From contig JNET01029102.1 in NCBI GenBank assembly GCA_000697455.1, forward strand, positions 1 through 10,858: a stretch of DNA of 10,858 nt, written 5' to 3'. This stretch comes from Basidiobolus heterosporus B8920 (Eukaryota > Basidiobolomycota > Basidiobolomycetes > Basidiobolales > Basidiobolaceae). This document shows, one piece after another, positions 1 through 9,275 of the stretch (positions are counted from its first letter, which is position 1; each line of letters opens with the position of its first letter). A program made the translations under genes and the position numbers. The notes below the pieces were generated by a model that did no database searches, was not told where the DNA came from, and saw only the letters and a program-made list of their open reading frames with translations.

Positions 1-3000
1 TAGATACCCTTGATGGTGGCGTGAATCAGCCTTTTCCGCAACTGCAAAAATCTCTTCTCAGTTCCCTTGGGGCCAGAGTTGACGTTGAATTGGAATAGAG
101 AATCAAATATTGGATGGAAAATATGTGTGTCAAGCATTTGTTCAAACAATCCAGTGATAAGTAACTCCACATGCAGTACCCTGTCATTTAGTAAAGCATC
201 AGACAACAGTGGGTCCTTCTCTACGTTACCCAACTGGCTTAAAATTTCTTGTACAGCCTTATGGTGTGTCTCTGCTGAATTTGATAATAAACTATGATGG
301 TAGTAACTTATCATATGTTGGTTGGTAGATAGCAACTGTAATAAAGCGGCTTCATACTAAAGATATTGAGACGCTGATTGAATATATGATGAGTGGAAAG
401 AAGAAGCATACAAGCAAGTACCTTTAGACAAACATCATTAGCTGCAGGCAGAGCTAATCGGATCAGCAACACCCACTCAGCATATTGATTGCCAATCATC
501 CATGTAAACACATCAAACCAGCACTCCGACAAAAAGGAGGGCATAGTGGCATCGGGCAAGGGTTCTGTGTGAGAGGGCATAGTGGCATCGGGCAAGGGTT
601 CTGTGTGAGAGGGCATAGTGGCATCGGGCAAGGGTTCTGTGTGATCATCTGTTTTCGATGCCTCTATATCAGCCATTCGGCCTAAAGTCCAACCTCGTAG
701 TATTTTCACTAGTGCTTGGTAATGGTTCAAGCTATCAGATCTCTCCAGAAGTTTCTTAAACAACTCGTGTCTGGCAGCGTCACTCGCCAGATCATCTTGA
801 CTAAGCTAAATAAAAGAAACATCTTTAATTTGGTGCAACTCGTAGGAAAAGCGTTCAATGCCAACAAACCGTGTATTTCCAAGTGTCTTTCAACAAAAGT
901 TCTAATCTGAAGAATCCTATTTCTTGGCCAATCTCCACCTGGCCAGTAAATTCCTGGAGCAACTATTAGCTGATGTGCATGCGCAAAAGAAACCTCAAAA
1001 GACAAACCTCTAAGATCTTCTCTTTCTTCCTAATGTTTATCAGCTCTGCAAAGTGGTTAATATGCTCCAGCAAGTCTGACGATAAGGTGTTGCTCGCCTC
1101 AAGTTCATCGATGGACGTAGTGATTTTCATGATATCATCAGGGGAATACTTGTGATAAGGTGGGAAATTTGTGGACTCCACCGGATTCGACAAATATGGA
1201 AGTGAATAAAGTAGATAATAATAACAAGCAATCAGCTCATTGTGCGATGTAGATCCAAGAGAATCAAATAGCTCTCGGGCATCTGAGGGATTTCTTAAGG
1301 CCAACAGATAGGAGATTGAGAGAGGAGTCTGCCCCTTAAGGTGTCCTTGCGCAAGATCTAGCAACACGGGGTCCAGCTCGGTTGTTGCCTCAAGAGGAGT
1401 TCTCTCGTTGAGTTGCTTCATACAAGCCAATCGATATATCATCTCTAGCACTGCGCTTTTGGGGTCATGGATTAACGCTGCATCCGTAGATGCGCTGTAT
1501 GGAGAAGATTGGGTGGCCGATGGTGCGGCAATAGGCTTCCAATAGAACTCATGTCGATCGCTCGTTGGTTCATCTTGCTGGGAATCCTTTGGAATGAGAT
1601 GATGTAGCTCGCTAATCGCCTGGTCTATGTCCAGTTCCAGTTCATTGGACATCCCCTGCATTTTCAGAGAGTTTCCTTGAACTTGATCCTTTAGTAGAGC
1701 AAGGTCTTGCTGAGTTTTCAGTTTCTTCCAGAGCTTGATAACTGTATATATATCTTCTTTGGGGCAAATACTAGAAGCAAAGCTCAAAAGCTGTAGACGA
1801 CGCTTCTGACCAACCGAATTTGGAATATCGGCCAGATCATAACAAACTCTCCAGGCCATATCCCTAGCTTCTAACATTCCGGTAGGTCGAATCTTCTTGC
1901 CCAGGCCCATAAGCTTCTCACACATTGCATACGCTGACTTGTAATCCTTACGCTTGACCGAGGCCCGAGAGAGTAGAGCATAGATTTTGACCTCAGCCGA
2001 AAGATCGTCTCTATATCCGAGTTTGTGTCCCAGCTCCATAATTCTGCCTGGTGCCTTGTAAGCCTTGGGATGGTCATCGAGGATTCGCGCGATCAGCTCT
2101 AACCGATTCGGCGCTAACCGAATCTGAATCGGAAGCATTGGAATGTTCGGCTTGTGTTGCAAGTTATATTCAGCTAGTACGTGAGTGGCTTCGATCAAAT
2201 CGAGCTCTTCCTTCAAAGCGGCCGAGCTAGGAAGAACCTTTAAACTACTCAAAGCATAAGTCAACAGATATAAAGAATGGAGCAGATATCAAGACACCAA
2301 CCAATCATACGCCATCTTCATAAATCCCCCATCCATACTTCCTGACTCAGCGTTGTCATAGAACTCCCTTGAAACGTTGATAATCAGTTCTTCAGCAGCC
2401 GAGGGCGAAAGCGGGGGTGCCTGGTCCTTGGGTAAAAGGATTTTTTTTGCCAGACGGAAGCCTGTCATAAGGAAAAAGAAAGATCTGAGTCGTCAGGCAT
2501 TCGATACAATTGTTAGTTAAATACAATTTACCTCCACAACTCAACAGTCCGGATAGGAATTCCTTGTAAATTTCTTCAGTGGAGATTTCCCCCAAAACAC
2601 CATTGTTGTGCAAGTCTAGCATAGCCTCGAGCAACAGCGTCCATTCATCTTCATTCTCGAATTTGTTTCCCATGGCATCCGCACCACCACTAGCATGCCT
2701 GGCGATCCTGACCAGCAACTGCTTTTGGAGAGGGTAGCTTCCTTCGCTATCCAGATACCAGCTGAGGGCTACGGGAATATCGTAGCGCTCAAGGATATCG
2801 GATGCGTTTAGGTGCACCTCTAGTTTATTGATGAGCAATTGGATATCCTTTTCGTTCATTTTTCTCAGTAAATCGAAAAACTCGCGCGACGACAACTCCG
2901 AGAACTTGAGGCCGCTCCATGCTTTGGCACCCTCGACATCAATCTCAAAATCAGGGAGACACTCGAAAATCTGGTTCATCAATTTCCACTGGTCAGCGCG

Positions 3001-6000
3001 CTTCGATCCATATAAGCAAGCTAACGCAAGCTGACTTAACAGAAGGTCTGAAGTGATGATTCTCTCGGCTTCCGCTAATGTTGGCTTGGACTCATTGAAG
3101 ATTAGGTAGCACCAATCCAAATGCTGTGCAGAAAGATTCAGGACGTAGTCATATAAAATAGACATTTCATCTTGCGTAGTTTCTCTGATTGGTTTCTCAA
3201 ATAAGGAATCACAAAGTTGCGAATATCTCCAACAATCCGCAGCTCGTGGGTTTCGCGCAAAATCAGCTCCACTACTTCCTTCGGGGTAAGTTTCTCGAAA
3301 GACTCTAGCGTAATTTCCAGACAAATCTCTGGTGAATTGGAGTAACACTCGTAAACTAGCTGGGATACAGTGTGAAGTTTATCTTTCAAATCCTTCAGTC
3401 CGTAGACTCCATTCGTATCCCCAATTTGGATTAACCGATAGGCATGATGAACTTGTCCCGAGACTGCATCGATATTGTGAGCACGTGCAATATACCAGTC
3501 ACTAATGGCAGCACCTGAAGCAGGGTATTCGACCTTTTCAAGAGGGTATTCAAGAGGGTACGCTATATGTACCTCTTCAATGGGAATACCCAATTGGGTC
3601 AATACCAAAGGGTTCTCGACCGGGTCTTGCTCACGCCACGCTCTCTCGGGCCACAGGCTTTCCACATTCTTTTCAACGTCCACTTTAGGTAGGAAATCCT
3701 CATACGAAGAAGGATCAGCGATTTCGGGGATTTGATCAAGGATTGTGAATCGGTACGGTAAGAGCTCAGAACCGTGTCTGGTAGATAGAATTCGCAAAGG
3801 AGAATACTTTTCAATGGCTGCATATTGCAAAGCCTGCTCAATAATGTTGACTTCCCGGAAATAAATAAAATCTTCGGCAAAGGAGCTCCCTTCCATAGAT
3901 AGCTCCTCGTTAACCTCCGAGCCCTCATCCTTACTGTTGGGAGTTGTTGTTCTGGCTTGGTCCGGTGCAGACCTCTCGATGGAATCCATGATTTCAACCA
4001 TTGTATTTAACCGGTCCAAATATTTCAGAAAAGCAATTCTGTATCTACAGTGCAGCATTTGTTCCTGGGTGAGTTGACTGAAGTCGTCTTGATGTTTGCT
4101 CAGCACCTCTAAGATATGGTCAGTTTCCTTAAGCCCGTATTCTAACAAGAGTTTGGCTGCTTCAGTATCATCTGGGATCCTCATCAGGCACGTCTCGATA
4201 ACCCAATTGCGATCTTGGATGTTATCAAGATATTTATGAAGAGTCTCGGCTGATACCTTGGCTGCGTTCCACTGGGCTTGATATACAACATCCGAATTTA
4301 GATCGTACATCTTAGCGATGGATAGAGCATCTTCGTATTCTAACGCCAATACCTTTCTTTCCAACAAGTCTATGGGCATAATCTCTGCGAACTGGACCAA
4401 TCTCAAACATTTCCGAGGGATTGTTACGTATTTTCCTTTGGAGGACTTTGAATCTCCTTCGAAATTCCACAGGAATGTGTTTGTGATGTAATACAATGAA
4501 CTTCCAACAAATGAAAAAATGTGCTTGAAGAAAGGCTGATTCGTCTCCGACTCATCCTCAAAGTCGACCTCCTCGTCTTGTGAAGAATGAATGTACGTAA
4601 GTTTATTATTCCGGTGCAAACGCGCTCTGAGCATCAACGTTTCATGCTCAAGCAGATAGAATCGATTGTCCAAAGGCCTGGATATCTCTAGATTAGACTT
4701 CAAATGTTCTGGAGAGTCACCAAGCATATTCAAGCTATTGGAAATTTTGAAGATCAACATAGCCCCGTGTTCATAACCAAGAACGATTGAATCTGTATCC
4801 CACCATTGCGCAGTGACAACTCGGCCATTATCCAAGAGATTGGCTGGGTTGGGTTTAGAACGGCTTTCTAGCTCCTTCTTTAATTTCTCCTGGAATTCTG
4901 AAAAAGTAAGATTCTTGTGCGCTTCAGGCTTTGCAAAGAATGCTAACTCATCTCGTTTCCAGTGATGAACTAGGTCCACGCTTGAGTCTTCTTTAATCTG
5001 CCAAACCTTCAATGTCCCTAGGAAATCGAGAGACAGAAGGTAGCTGCCATCAGGGGAGATTGTGACGCAACGAACCACTTCGTCAATGAAGCTTTTTTTT
5101 CTTTTTCCTAAAGTTGTGACAATGTTACGGATTTTCGCAACAACTCCAGCTTCTTCCGGCTCATTTTGTAAGCTCAAGCTTGAATTGCTCTTGGTTTGCA
5201 TTTCAATGACGTTTGCGTCAAACAGTTGATAGAATGGTGCAGTAGAAGTCATTTTCCAGCCAGACATAGATGGGAAACGCTGAACGTTTTCTGGTGATCG
5301 GTTTGGATTGGCATCAGCAGGATCTTTCAATGCACCTTTGCCGGCTATATACAGCATCCTGGTGGTTGGATTGGTGGTTGCACTGACGACCGTGTCGTAG
5401 TGAGATTTGAAGGAGTACTTGTAGAATGGTGTGAAAAATCCAGAGTCTGAGGCTCCCTCTTTGGGATAAGAGGAACCAAGATTCTTTCGATAATTCAATG
5501 GGATTTGAATCTTTTCCGATGGATTTTCCTCTGAGAAGTAGTTGAAAAGATAGCTTCGCAAAACACCATCATAGGCGATACTGATGAGCTGATAACGATA
5601 ATCAACACCCTCAAAATGAATTGCTTCTTGACTCCAGAAAGTCGAGTCGAAAAGGAATAATTGTACAACAGGTTCAATGAAGAATTGACTACCTTCGACG
5701 TCTTCAGTGGTTTTACTCTCGCTTGTTTCAGATGTCAATGTACCCGGCACTTGCCCAGTAGGTCGAGTGTTGGCTTGTATTGAGAAAATTGGTTGTCCGT
5801 TTTTATCCACGACCTCAATAGACCCATCACTTCGAGACAAGGCAAGCAATTGAGAGTCAGAACTCCAAGTGATACATCTCCATTTTGAGAAAGAGTCTCG
5901 CTTCGTATTATATACTGCATGGATGGTGTTGAAGTTCGGTGCATTTAAATGTTGATTCTCGCTCACGAAACTTTTCAAGAAACGTATTTCCAATTTGCTT

Positions 6001-6305
6001 TCTTGATAAATGGCAAGTTGCTGTGCGTTTGGAGAAGTACTTAATTGCCAGTCGTTTTTCAGCTTCGTCAATTCTTGAATCAACACTGGTGGAACGGTCG
6101 TAGAAATAACCAAGCCATCAAAGGTACGTGCCAGATGTGACGTAAGATATTGAACCCATCCTTGAGAGTGGTTTGGGCCATTCAGATAATTCGGGTTACT
6201 TAGCTCACCAGTTTCTTCACCCTCTTCAGGATCCCATTCGGCTACTACCGTGAGATCATAAAGGAGTCTATGTTTGTTGCTCTCGAATTCTTTAGATTTT
6301 TCCAT
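1..6305 (-). CDS. NBAS: NBAS/Sec39-type Golgi-to-ER tether subunit, multi-exon, 3' end off the window
   Basis: NBAS is the Sec39 counterpart in the NRZ/Dsl1 complex, which tethers COPI vesicles at the ER through ER SNAREs. The start at 6305 begins MEKSKEF, followed by the NBAS N-terminal motif YDLTVVAEW. WD-like repeats follow (KWRCITWSSDSQLLALS near residue 145, SPDGSYLLSLDFLGTLKVW near 420). The Sec39 alpha-solenoid starts near residue 640, with DLNSDVVYQAQW, LLLEYGLKETD and HGSELLPYRFTIL matching human NBAS closely. My exon model is 6305-2532, 2461-2302, 2244-1008, 962-870, 805-422 and 356-1, about 2000 codons; human NBAS has 2371. Introns are phase 1, 2, 0, 0 and 0. The frame changes near 3185 and near 120 without a usable intron, each equivalent to one missing base. 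The product is certain. Small exons, the exact junctions and the intactness of the gene are less so. No stop codon is in the window. Confidence 0.93.
357..421 (-). other. NBAS intron 5 (65 nt), two possible donors
   Basis: Donor GTACTT at 421 and acceptor CTTTAG ending at 357 join AANDVCLK to YEAALLQLLSTNQ in phase 0. An alternative donor, GTTTGT at 433, is the same hexamer used by introns 3 and 4. It is also in phase 0 and would shorten the protein by four residues (VCLK). I cannot choose between them from sequence alone. Confidence 0.7.
539..644 (+). repeat. 36-bp tandem repeat, three copies, in frame in NBAS
   Basis: Copies start at 539, 575 and 611. The first two are full 36-bp units and the third runs 34 bases before diverging. 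I see no difference among the copies. On the minus strand each unit codes for HTEPLPDATMPS, giving three exact 12-residue repeats between the LRGWTLGRM segment and the FLSECWFDVFTWMIG segment of the Sec39 region. The unit length is a multiple of three, so gain or loss of copies keeps the frame. Confidence 0.95.
806..869 (-). other. NBAS intron 4 (64 nt)
   Basis: Donor GTTTGT at 869 and acceptor TTTATTTAG ending at 806 join LLLKDTWKYT to LSQDDLASDAARHELFKKLL in phase 0. The downstream exon (HELFKKLLERSDSLNHYQAL...LRGW) fits the Sec39 pattern. The short exon between introns 3 and 4 (962-870) codes for 31 residues. Confidence 0.75.
963..1007 (-). other. NBAS intron 3 (45 nt)
   Basis: Donor GTTTGT at 1007 and acceptor CTAATAG ending at 963 join KKEKILE to LLQEFTGQVEIGQEIG in phase 0. 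This is very short. It is supported because the upstream frame stops at 966 and the joined frame continues through the next exon to a second well-formed intron. Confidence 0.75.
2245..2301 (-). other. NBAS intron 2 (57 nt), junction partly ambiguous
   Basis: An intron is required between FMKMAYD and LKVLPSSAALKEELDLIEA because the upstream frame stops shortly after MAYDWLVS. Donor GTTGGT at 2301 with acceptor GAGTAG at 2245 yields MKMAYDCLKVLP (phase 2), the best fit to the family. A donor with better consensus, GTATGA at 2310, also keeps the frame but deletes conserved residues. An acceptor three bases earlier (2248) is possible too. Confidence 0.75.
2462..2531 (-). other. NBAS intron 1 (70 nt)
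   Basis: The donor is GTAAAT and the acceptor TATGACAG, with a CTGAC-like branch site about 30 nt upstream of the acceptor and a strong pyrimidine tract. Removing it joins SCG to GFRLAKKILLPKDQ and onward to VSREFYDNAESGS, a recognisable Sec39/NBAS stretch (phase 1). The unspliced frame instead runs into unrelated residues and a stop at 2392. Confidence 0.9.
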
Positions 6306-6731
6306 AAGGTCTTTTATTGCTAATTAGTAGGATATTGGCATTCCAGTGTAGCCGGGAGTACGAATAATCTACGTAGAAAATGCTTACTGTATTTCTATTA
6401 GCACCACATCTCAATGGAAATTGTTTGGTAGATCAATGCTCCCTGCCGTAGAGGTTATCGTGGATCGAGTGATAAAAACCTTCTAATTCTGGGTTAGAAT
6501 ATGGGAATTGAAAATTCAGGATATTTTAGATATTATTTCGGTAATTTTTTTTAGATTCTTGTTGATTTTCTTGGCATAAATTTTAGACCCCTCGAATTTC
6601 AATCATAATTAGCACTACCCCTCCCCCGTATAAACAAAAATTCTTTGCAGCTCAAATGAATATTCAGTGCGACATCTTCGTTGTTGATCTACGGCCTTTT
6701 AATTAACTCTAAAAATTCCCAATACTATTTA

Positions 6732-6743
6732 AAAACCGGTTTT
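6732..6743. repeat. 12-bp perfect palindrome AAAACCGGTTTT
   Basis: The palindrome is centred on CCGG in the NBAS-PPZ intergenic region. With one unpaired base it extends to about 20 bases (TTTAAAAA on the left, TTTTAAAT on the right). It is a possible binding site, with no known factor assigned. Confidence 0.5.
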
Positions 6744-6871
6744 AAATTGTCCACTATCCACTGAGCATTCTTTTGTACTCACAAACGTACTCTTCGAAGA
6801 CAACCGTACCATTTGGAATCAACAGAGAAGATCGCTCCCATCTTTATCTGCACTTGGTTATCTTATTCCAC

Positions 6872-6892
6872 TAAAAGGTAGTGTACCTTTTA
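6872..6892. repeat. 9-bp inverted repeat with 3-nt spacer
   Basis: TAAAAGGTA at 6872-6880 and TACCTTTTA at 6884-6892 are exact reverse complements around the spacer GTG. It lies about 290 bases before the PPZ start, probably in the 5' leader or proximal promoter. It could be a small RNA hairpin or a dimeric protein-binding site. Confidence 0.6.
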
Positions 6893-7183
6893 TTCATCCT
6901 GAAACCAAAACATTCCTTTTCTAACCTATCTTTTACCATCGCTATAAACCTTCTCAGTTAATTGGCACGTCCATTTTATGAAGCAGCTTTAAGCTCGTGA
7001 AGAATTTGTGCTACAAAGATTTTCGCGTCTTTTATTGTCAATTTTCCGTTTTATTCACCATAAGACCATCTTCAATCAATACAAGATCGGTCTTATTTAT
7101 TTTTTTCTCGTTCTTTTTTATATAACCAGCTTTTTTCAACCGAACTACTCTGCAACACATTCTTTGAGAAATAACAATACGGT

Positions 7184-8452
7184 ATGGGAAATAGCTCTTC
7201 CAAGAAGAAACGTAACGATTCCGAGGAACGCAAAGGCTCCCAAACGAATCCAGACTTTCCAGAGGAAGATTATGAAGAGGAAAATCTCGATTCTATTCTT
7301 ATTCGCTCGCCGGAGCAGTTACAAAACCTGGGTGTTGACGCTATTGCTGCACCAACGGTTACCTCCATTGGTTCCTTGAATTTGCTTTCGGGTGGCGATA
7401 GACTCAAAACACTGAATATCGATGACATGATAGCAAGACTTTTAGAGGCAGGCTATTCCGGAAAAGTCTCAAAGTCCCCATGCCTTAAGAATGCCGAGAT
7501 TACGGCAGTTTGTCAAGCCGCCAGAGAAGTTTTTCTTTCCCAGCCCTCTTTAATAGAATTATCCCCCCCTGTAAAGATCGTAGGAGACGTTCATGGACAA
7601 TATACTGATCTACTGCGCCTCTTTGATATGTGTGGATTCCCACCTTCCGCTAACTACCTATTTCTCGGGGATTATGTGGATCGTGGTCGCCAAAGCTTAG
7701 AAACCATTCTTCTCTTATTGTGCTACAAGATTAAATATCCCGAGAACTTCTTCCTGCTACGCGGAAATCATGAGTGTGCCAATGTTACTCGAGGTAAGAT
7801 CAATTTACTGAGTAACAGTACATTTGGCTTATCAACTAAACGATATTTATGTTCCCTGTTGTATATAGTGTACGGCTTTTACGATGAATGCAAGCGTAGA
7901 TGTAATATCAAAATTTGGAAGACTTTCGTCAACGTCTTCGATACATTGCCCATTGCAGCATTAATAGCATCAAAGATCTTCTGTGTTCATGGCGGTTTAT
8001 CACCGTCTCTCACAGCAATGGAAGATATTAGACGCATCGAACGGCCTACTGACGTCCCCGACAGTGGATTACTGAGTGATCTGCTTTGGAGTGATCCCAC
8101 AGATACGGCTGCAGAATGGGAGGACAATGAACGGGGAGTGTCTTACTGCTTTGGTAAAAGTGTGATCGACAGCTTCCTTGTTTTACATGATATAGATTTG
8201 GTTTGCCGCGCACACATGGTTGTAGAAGATGGATATGAATTCTTCAATGGTCGTACACTCGTGACTGTCTTCTCTGCGCCTAATTATTGTGGAGAATTCG
8301 ATAATTACGGGGCTATTATGAAAGTCAATGAAGACTTACTGTGCAGCTTTGAACTGCTAAAGCCTATAGATACTCCAGCCTTGAGACAGCAGCTTCTATA
8401 TAGCAGCAAGCGTCAATCACCACCCAACTATAATGTACGTCAATCCGTTTAA
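7184..8452 (+). CDS. PPZ1: PPZ-type Ser/Thr protein phosphatase (PP1 superfamily), two exons
   Basis: This is a fungus-specific metallophosphatase that removes phosphate from Ser/Thr. In yeasts Ppz acts in salt tolerance, cell integrity and cell-cycle control, under Hal3-type inhibitors. Exons are 7184-7793 and 7869-8452; the spliced product is 397 residues. MGNSSSKKK is an N-myristoylation start like that of yeast Ppz1, so membrane association is expected. An acidic linker lies near residues 27-36. The PPZ segment [14 protein letters not shown] and the catalytic domain follow. Metal and catalytic residues are present: GDVHG (134-138), GDYVDRG (162-168), RGNHE (193-197), HGG (244-246) and RAH (317-319), then [20 protein letters not shown] and FDNYGA are PPZ-like, where plain PP1 has RAHQ and DNAG. 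The N-terminal extension is about 90-115 residues, much shorter than in yeast Ppz1 (692 residues in all). The start at 7184 is set by the myristoylation signal. Confidence 0.95.
   Translation: MGNSSSKKKRNDSEERKGSQTNPDFPEEDYEEENLDSILIRSPEQLQNLGVDAIAAPTVTSIGSLNLLSGGDRLKTLNIDDMIARLLEAGYSGKVSKSPCLKNAEITAVCQAAREVFLSQPSLIELSPPVKIVGDVHGQYTDLLRLFDMCGFPPSANYLFLGDYVDRGRQSLETILLLLCYKIKYPENFFLLRGNHECANVTRGKINLLSNSTFGLSTKRYLCSLLYIVYGFYDECKRRCNIKIWKTFVNVFDTLPIAALIASKIFCVHGGLSPSLTAMEDIRRIERPTDVPDSGLLSDLLWSDPTDTAAEWEDNERGVSYCFGKSVIDSFLVLHDIDLVCRAHMVVEDGYEFFNGRTLVTVFSAPNYCGEFDNYGAIMKVNEDLLCSFELLKPIDTPALRQQLLYSSKRQSPPNYNVRQSV
7794..7868 (+). other. PPZ intron, 75 nt, in frame and free of stops
   Basis: Donor GTAAGA and acceptor TATATAG flank a CTAAA-like branch site. 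Removal joins ECANVTR to [11 protein letters not shown] exactly as in PP1/PPZ proteins. The intron is 25 codons long and has no stop, so an unspliced message would still read through, inserting 25 unrelated residues beside the RGNHE motif. Confidence 0.93.
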
Positions 8453-8924
8453 GACGACCAGGTGCTTTCTCATTCACCTACACCCCCTCGTTCACTTCTC
8501 AGACACGTTGCACCTTAATCCGAGTGGGTATTCCAGAACAGAACGTTGAGAGTTTTCTTTTTTCTTTCCCTTTCTCTGCAAATCCCATATATCTCTCACC
8601 CTGATATCGTTACTCACGAAATCTATCAGTTTGTTTTGGTTGAATCCTATAGCTCTTCGCCTTCACCATAGCCCATAACGTTGAAATCTGCCTCTCATCC
8701 CTGCCCCCTTCTTTTATGTTTTCTATGTCATCTCGGTTTTGAACATACTCTTGGTTTGTATATGTTATGAGTTTAAGTTAGAATTAAAGAAACCTACTTC
8801 ATGAGACTGCTCGACCACCCGATGCATGGATTTGGGTATTTTCAACTGCTACTTGCCGACTGAAACGATCATTGATTGAAAAAAAATCCTGGTGATTTCG
8901 ATCATTCGCAAGAGAGGAAAGAAG

Positions 8925-8965
8925 GGGGTATAAATGGGATCTTTGGAAAAAAATCGGGGTATAAA
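8925..8965 (+). promoter_or_regulatory. Paired TATA-like boxes upstream of RPL9
   Basis: GGGGTATAAA occurs at 8925-8934 and again at 8956-8965, 31 bases apart. A start site about 30 bases past the second box would leave room for a short first exon before the likely leader intron. This is a positional inference. Confidence 0.4.
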
Positions 8966-9108
8966 AAATTGATTGATTGGGAAAAGAGAATGGAAAATAG
9001 TACAAAAACGAATTAGTCCTGCGTACCGGCTTCTCTCTTTTCTTCATTCTCGATCCGATCACTTTCGGTATTTCGTGTAGCGAATTGGTTAGTATTCAAT
9101 AAGAATAT

Positions 9109-9275
9109 GTATGTTCATTCCCTTCAATACCAAAGTTTCCCTCCTTATTTCGAGATGCTTAATGATACGCTTTCTATGGTTTTAACCCACTCCCCAAACC
9201 TTGAATGTATCTTTGTTCTTCGGTAGAAGCTTTGAGTACGGTACGATCAGCACTAACGTGTTTGTTTATTTGCAG
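9109..9275 (+). other. Probable 5' leader intron of RPL9
   Basis: The 3' end is convincing: ACTAAC branch site at 9252-9257, then a T-rich tract and TTGCAG ending at 9275, just 15 bases before the start codon. The best donor upstream is GTATGT at 9109, giving 167 nt. Other donors are possible, so the left boundary is uncertain. Leader or start-proximal introns are common in fungal ribosomal protein genes. Confidence 0.6.

Larger units (their letters stand above)
6306..7183. promoter_or_regulatory. Divergent promoter region between NBAS and PPZ
   Basis: These 878 bases separate the two start codons and must carry both 5' leaders and at least one promoter. A TATAAA lies at 6629-6634 on the plus strand after a C-rich run. 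There is a perfect 12-bp palindrome at 6732-6743 and a 9-bp inverted repeat at 6872-6892. The last 250 bases are pyrimidine-rich on the plus strand, as is common around fungal transcription starts. No coding sequence is supported. A short upstream ATG frame (6978-6992) precedes the PPZ start. Which elements are active cannot be judged from sequence alone. Confidence 0.6.

Noticed and set aside
67-297. Plus-strand open frame at the left edge
   Set aside because: It is the antisense shadow of the NBAS last visible exon, with no recognisable protein.
485-685. Plus-strand frame with GHSGIGQGFCVR repeats
   Set aside because: It is only the antisense reading of the 36-bp repeat. The minus strand carries the conserved NBAS reading.
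727-1005. Minus-strand open frame reading APGIYWPGGDWPRNRIL and onward
   Set aside because: It overlaps the NBAS exon at 962-870 in another frame. The frame chosen instead joins both neighbouring exons in phase 0 through GT...AG introns. This frame has no matching donor to the exon starting LSQDD.
3530-3565. Short repeat coding YPLEYPLE in NBAS
   Set aside because: It is two imperfect four-residue units only, likely chance within a conserved segment.
5090-5110. A/T homopolymer in NBAS as a third frame-change candidate
   Set aside because: The frame runs intact through it (GKRKKSFIDEVVRC), with family-like sequence on both sides.
7008-7379. 123-residue plus-strand frame overlapping the PPZ start
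   Set aside because: It starts with GTG, is made of pyrimidine-rich leader translated into hydrophobic residues, then shadows PPZ in another frame.
8799-9062. 87-residue minus-strand frame between PPZ and RPL9
   Set aside because: It has low-complexity Phe/Ser/Arg composition from the CT-rich RPL9 promoter, with no recognisable domain.
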